Assembly: GCA_913060865.1 (NCBI GenBank)
Contig: CAJXTU010000005.1
Location: 1-64,000 of the forward strand
DNA length: 64,000 bases
Source: an uncultured Cycloclasticus sp.
Lineage (GTDB): Bacteria; Pseudomonadota; Gammaproteobacteria; Methylococcales; Cycloclasticaceae
Reading direction: 5' to 3'
Shown here: positions 63,893 to 64,000 of the stretch, one piece after another
How positions within the stretch are numbered: position 1 is the first letter of the stretch
Layout: each line of letters starts with the position of its first letter
Program-made: the position numbers and the translations under genes
Notes under the pieces: model-generated
Seen by the model: only the letters and a program-made list of their open reading frames with translations
The model's database searches: none
Told to the model about the DNA's origin: nothing

Positions 63893-64000
63893 CGTTAAAG
63901 GTCACTGGAGGAGGAATCGATATAGCATATCGACTGTCTCACACCATTAAACCAAAGAAGCACACTGGGGCAACACATTATTTGAAAAATTAGGTGGTAA

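Noticed and set aside
1..64000. tRNA and rRNA genes
   Set aside because: No cloverleaf with a T-loop GTTCRA and no rRNA sequence recognised by reading; a tRNAscan run would be decisive.

Overview
The window looks like one contig from a gammaproteobacterium of low-to-moderate GC, plausibly marine. The gshB-tonB-algH-ruvX-pyrR-pyrB-pyrC' block, rsmE, slyD, recQ, dbpA, efpL, msrB and pldA are all gammaproteobacterial in style. A Na+/solute symporter pair, ornithine-lipid synthase and phasin would suit a relative of Cycloclasticus, Methylophaga or similar Thiotrichales, but that placement is only a guess. The first 47 bases are not biological: they match a Nextera i7 adapter joined to the contig end, so the first gene is truncated by the contig edge.

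Layout. 48-6365 is ordinary chromosome: a partial TonB-like protein, a PHP phosphoesterase, SlyD, a GST, two small lipoproteins, QmcA/NfeD, a DsbA-family protein and a BtuF-like protein. 6362-about 20250 is a chromosomal integron. It has an integron integrase on the minus strand, an attI site near 7484, and about ten to eleven gene cassettes, mostly on the plus strand, separated by attC sites (eight clear, one probable, two doubtful). The cassettes carry a class D (OXA-type) beta-lactamase, a KAP-like P-loop NTPase, a GNAT acetyltransferase, a two-gene membrane-protein/small-protein unit, a possible nuclease-fold protein, a Fic AMP-transferase with duplicated operators, three plus-strand toxin-antitoxin pairs, a SelO AMP-transferase, an inverted YefM-YoeB pair and a VOC-family protein. 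A group IIC-attC intron with a decayed reverse transcriptase splits the attC of the Fic cassette.

20430-24668 is a metal module (CDF exporter, small His-rich protein, porin, Zn-type binding protein and ABC permease, with no ATPase gene). 24959-44368 is general housekeeping: DUF4212/SSS symporter, YaiI, periplasmic ATP-dependent DNA ligase, EfpL, HopJ-like protein, DbpA, OlsF, phasin, SulP, RecQ, YheS, a lipid-linked sugar module, and an overlapping FAD oxidase/MnmM-like methyltransferase pair. 44386-51229 is a minus-strand operon running from glutathione synthetase to pyrimidine synthesis. 52569-58010 is a SAM-cycle locus: metK-ahcY-metF-ycgL-rsmE behind a well-formed SAH riboswitch, with an MddA-like methanethiol methyltransferase upstream. 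58126-63892 is a set of plus-strand genes including a metallo-hydrolase, outer membrane phospholipase A, MsrB and an M18 aminopeptidase.

The strongest novelty lies in the integron: an uncharacterised OXA enzyme in first position, several candidate defence cassettes, two unrelated AMP-transferases in one array, and an intron whose exon junctions rebuild an intact attC. Outside it, the SAH riboswitch ahead of metK and the MnmL/MnmM-like pair are the most informative.
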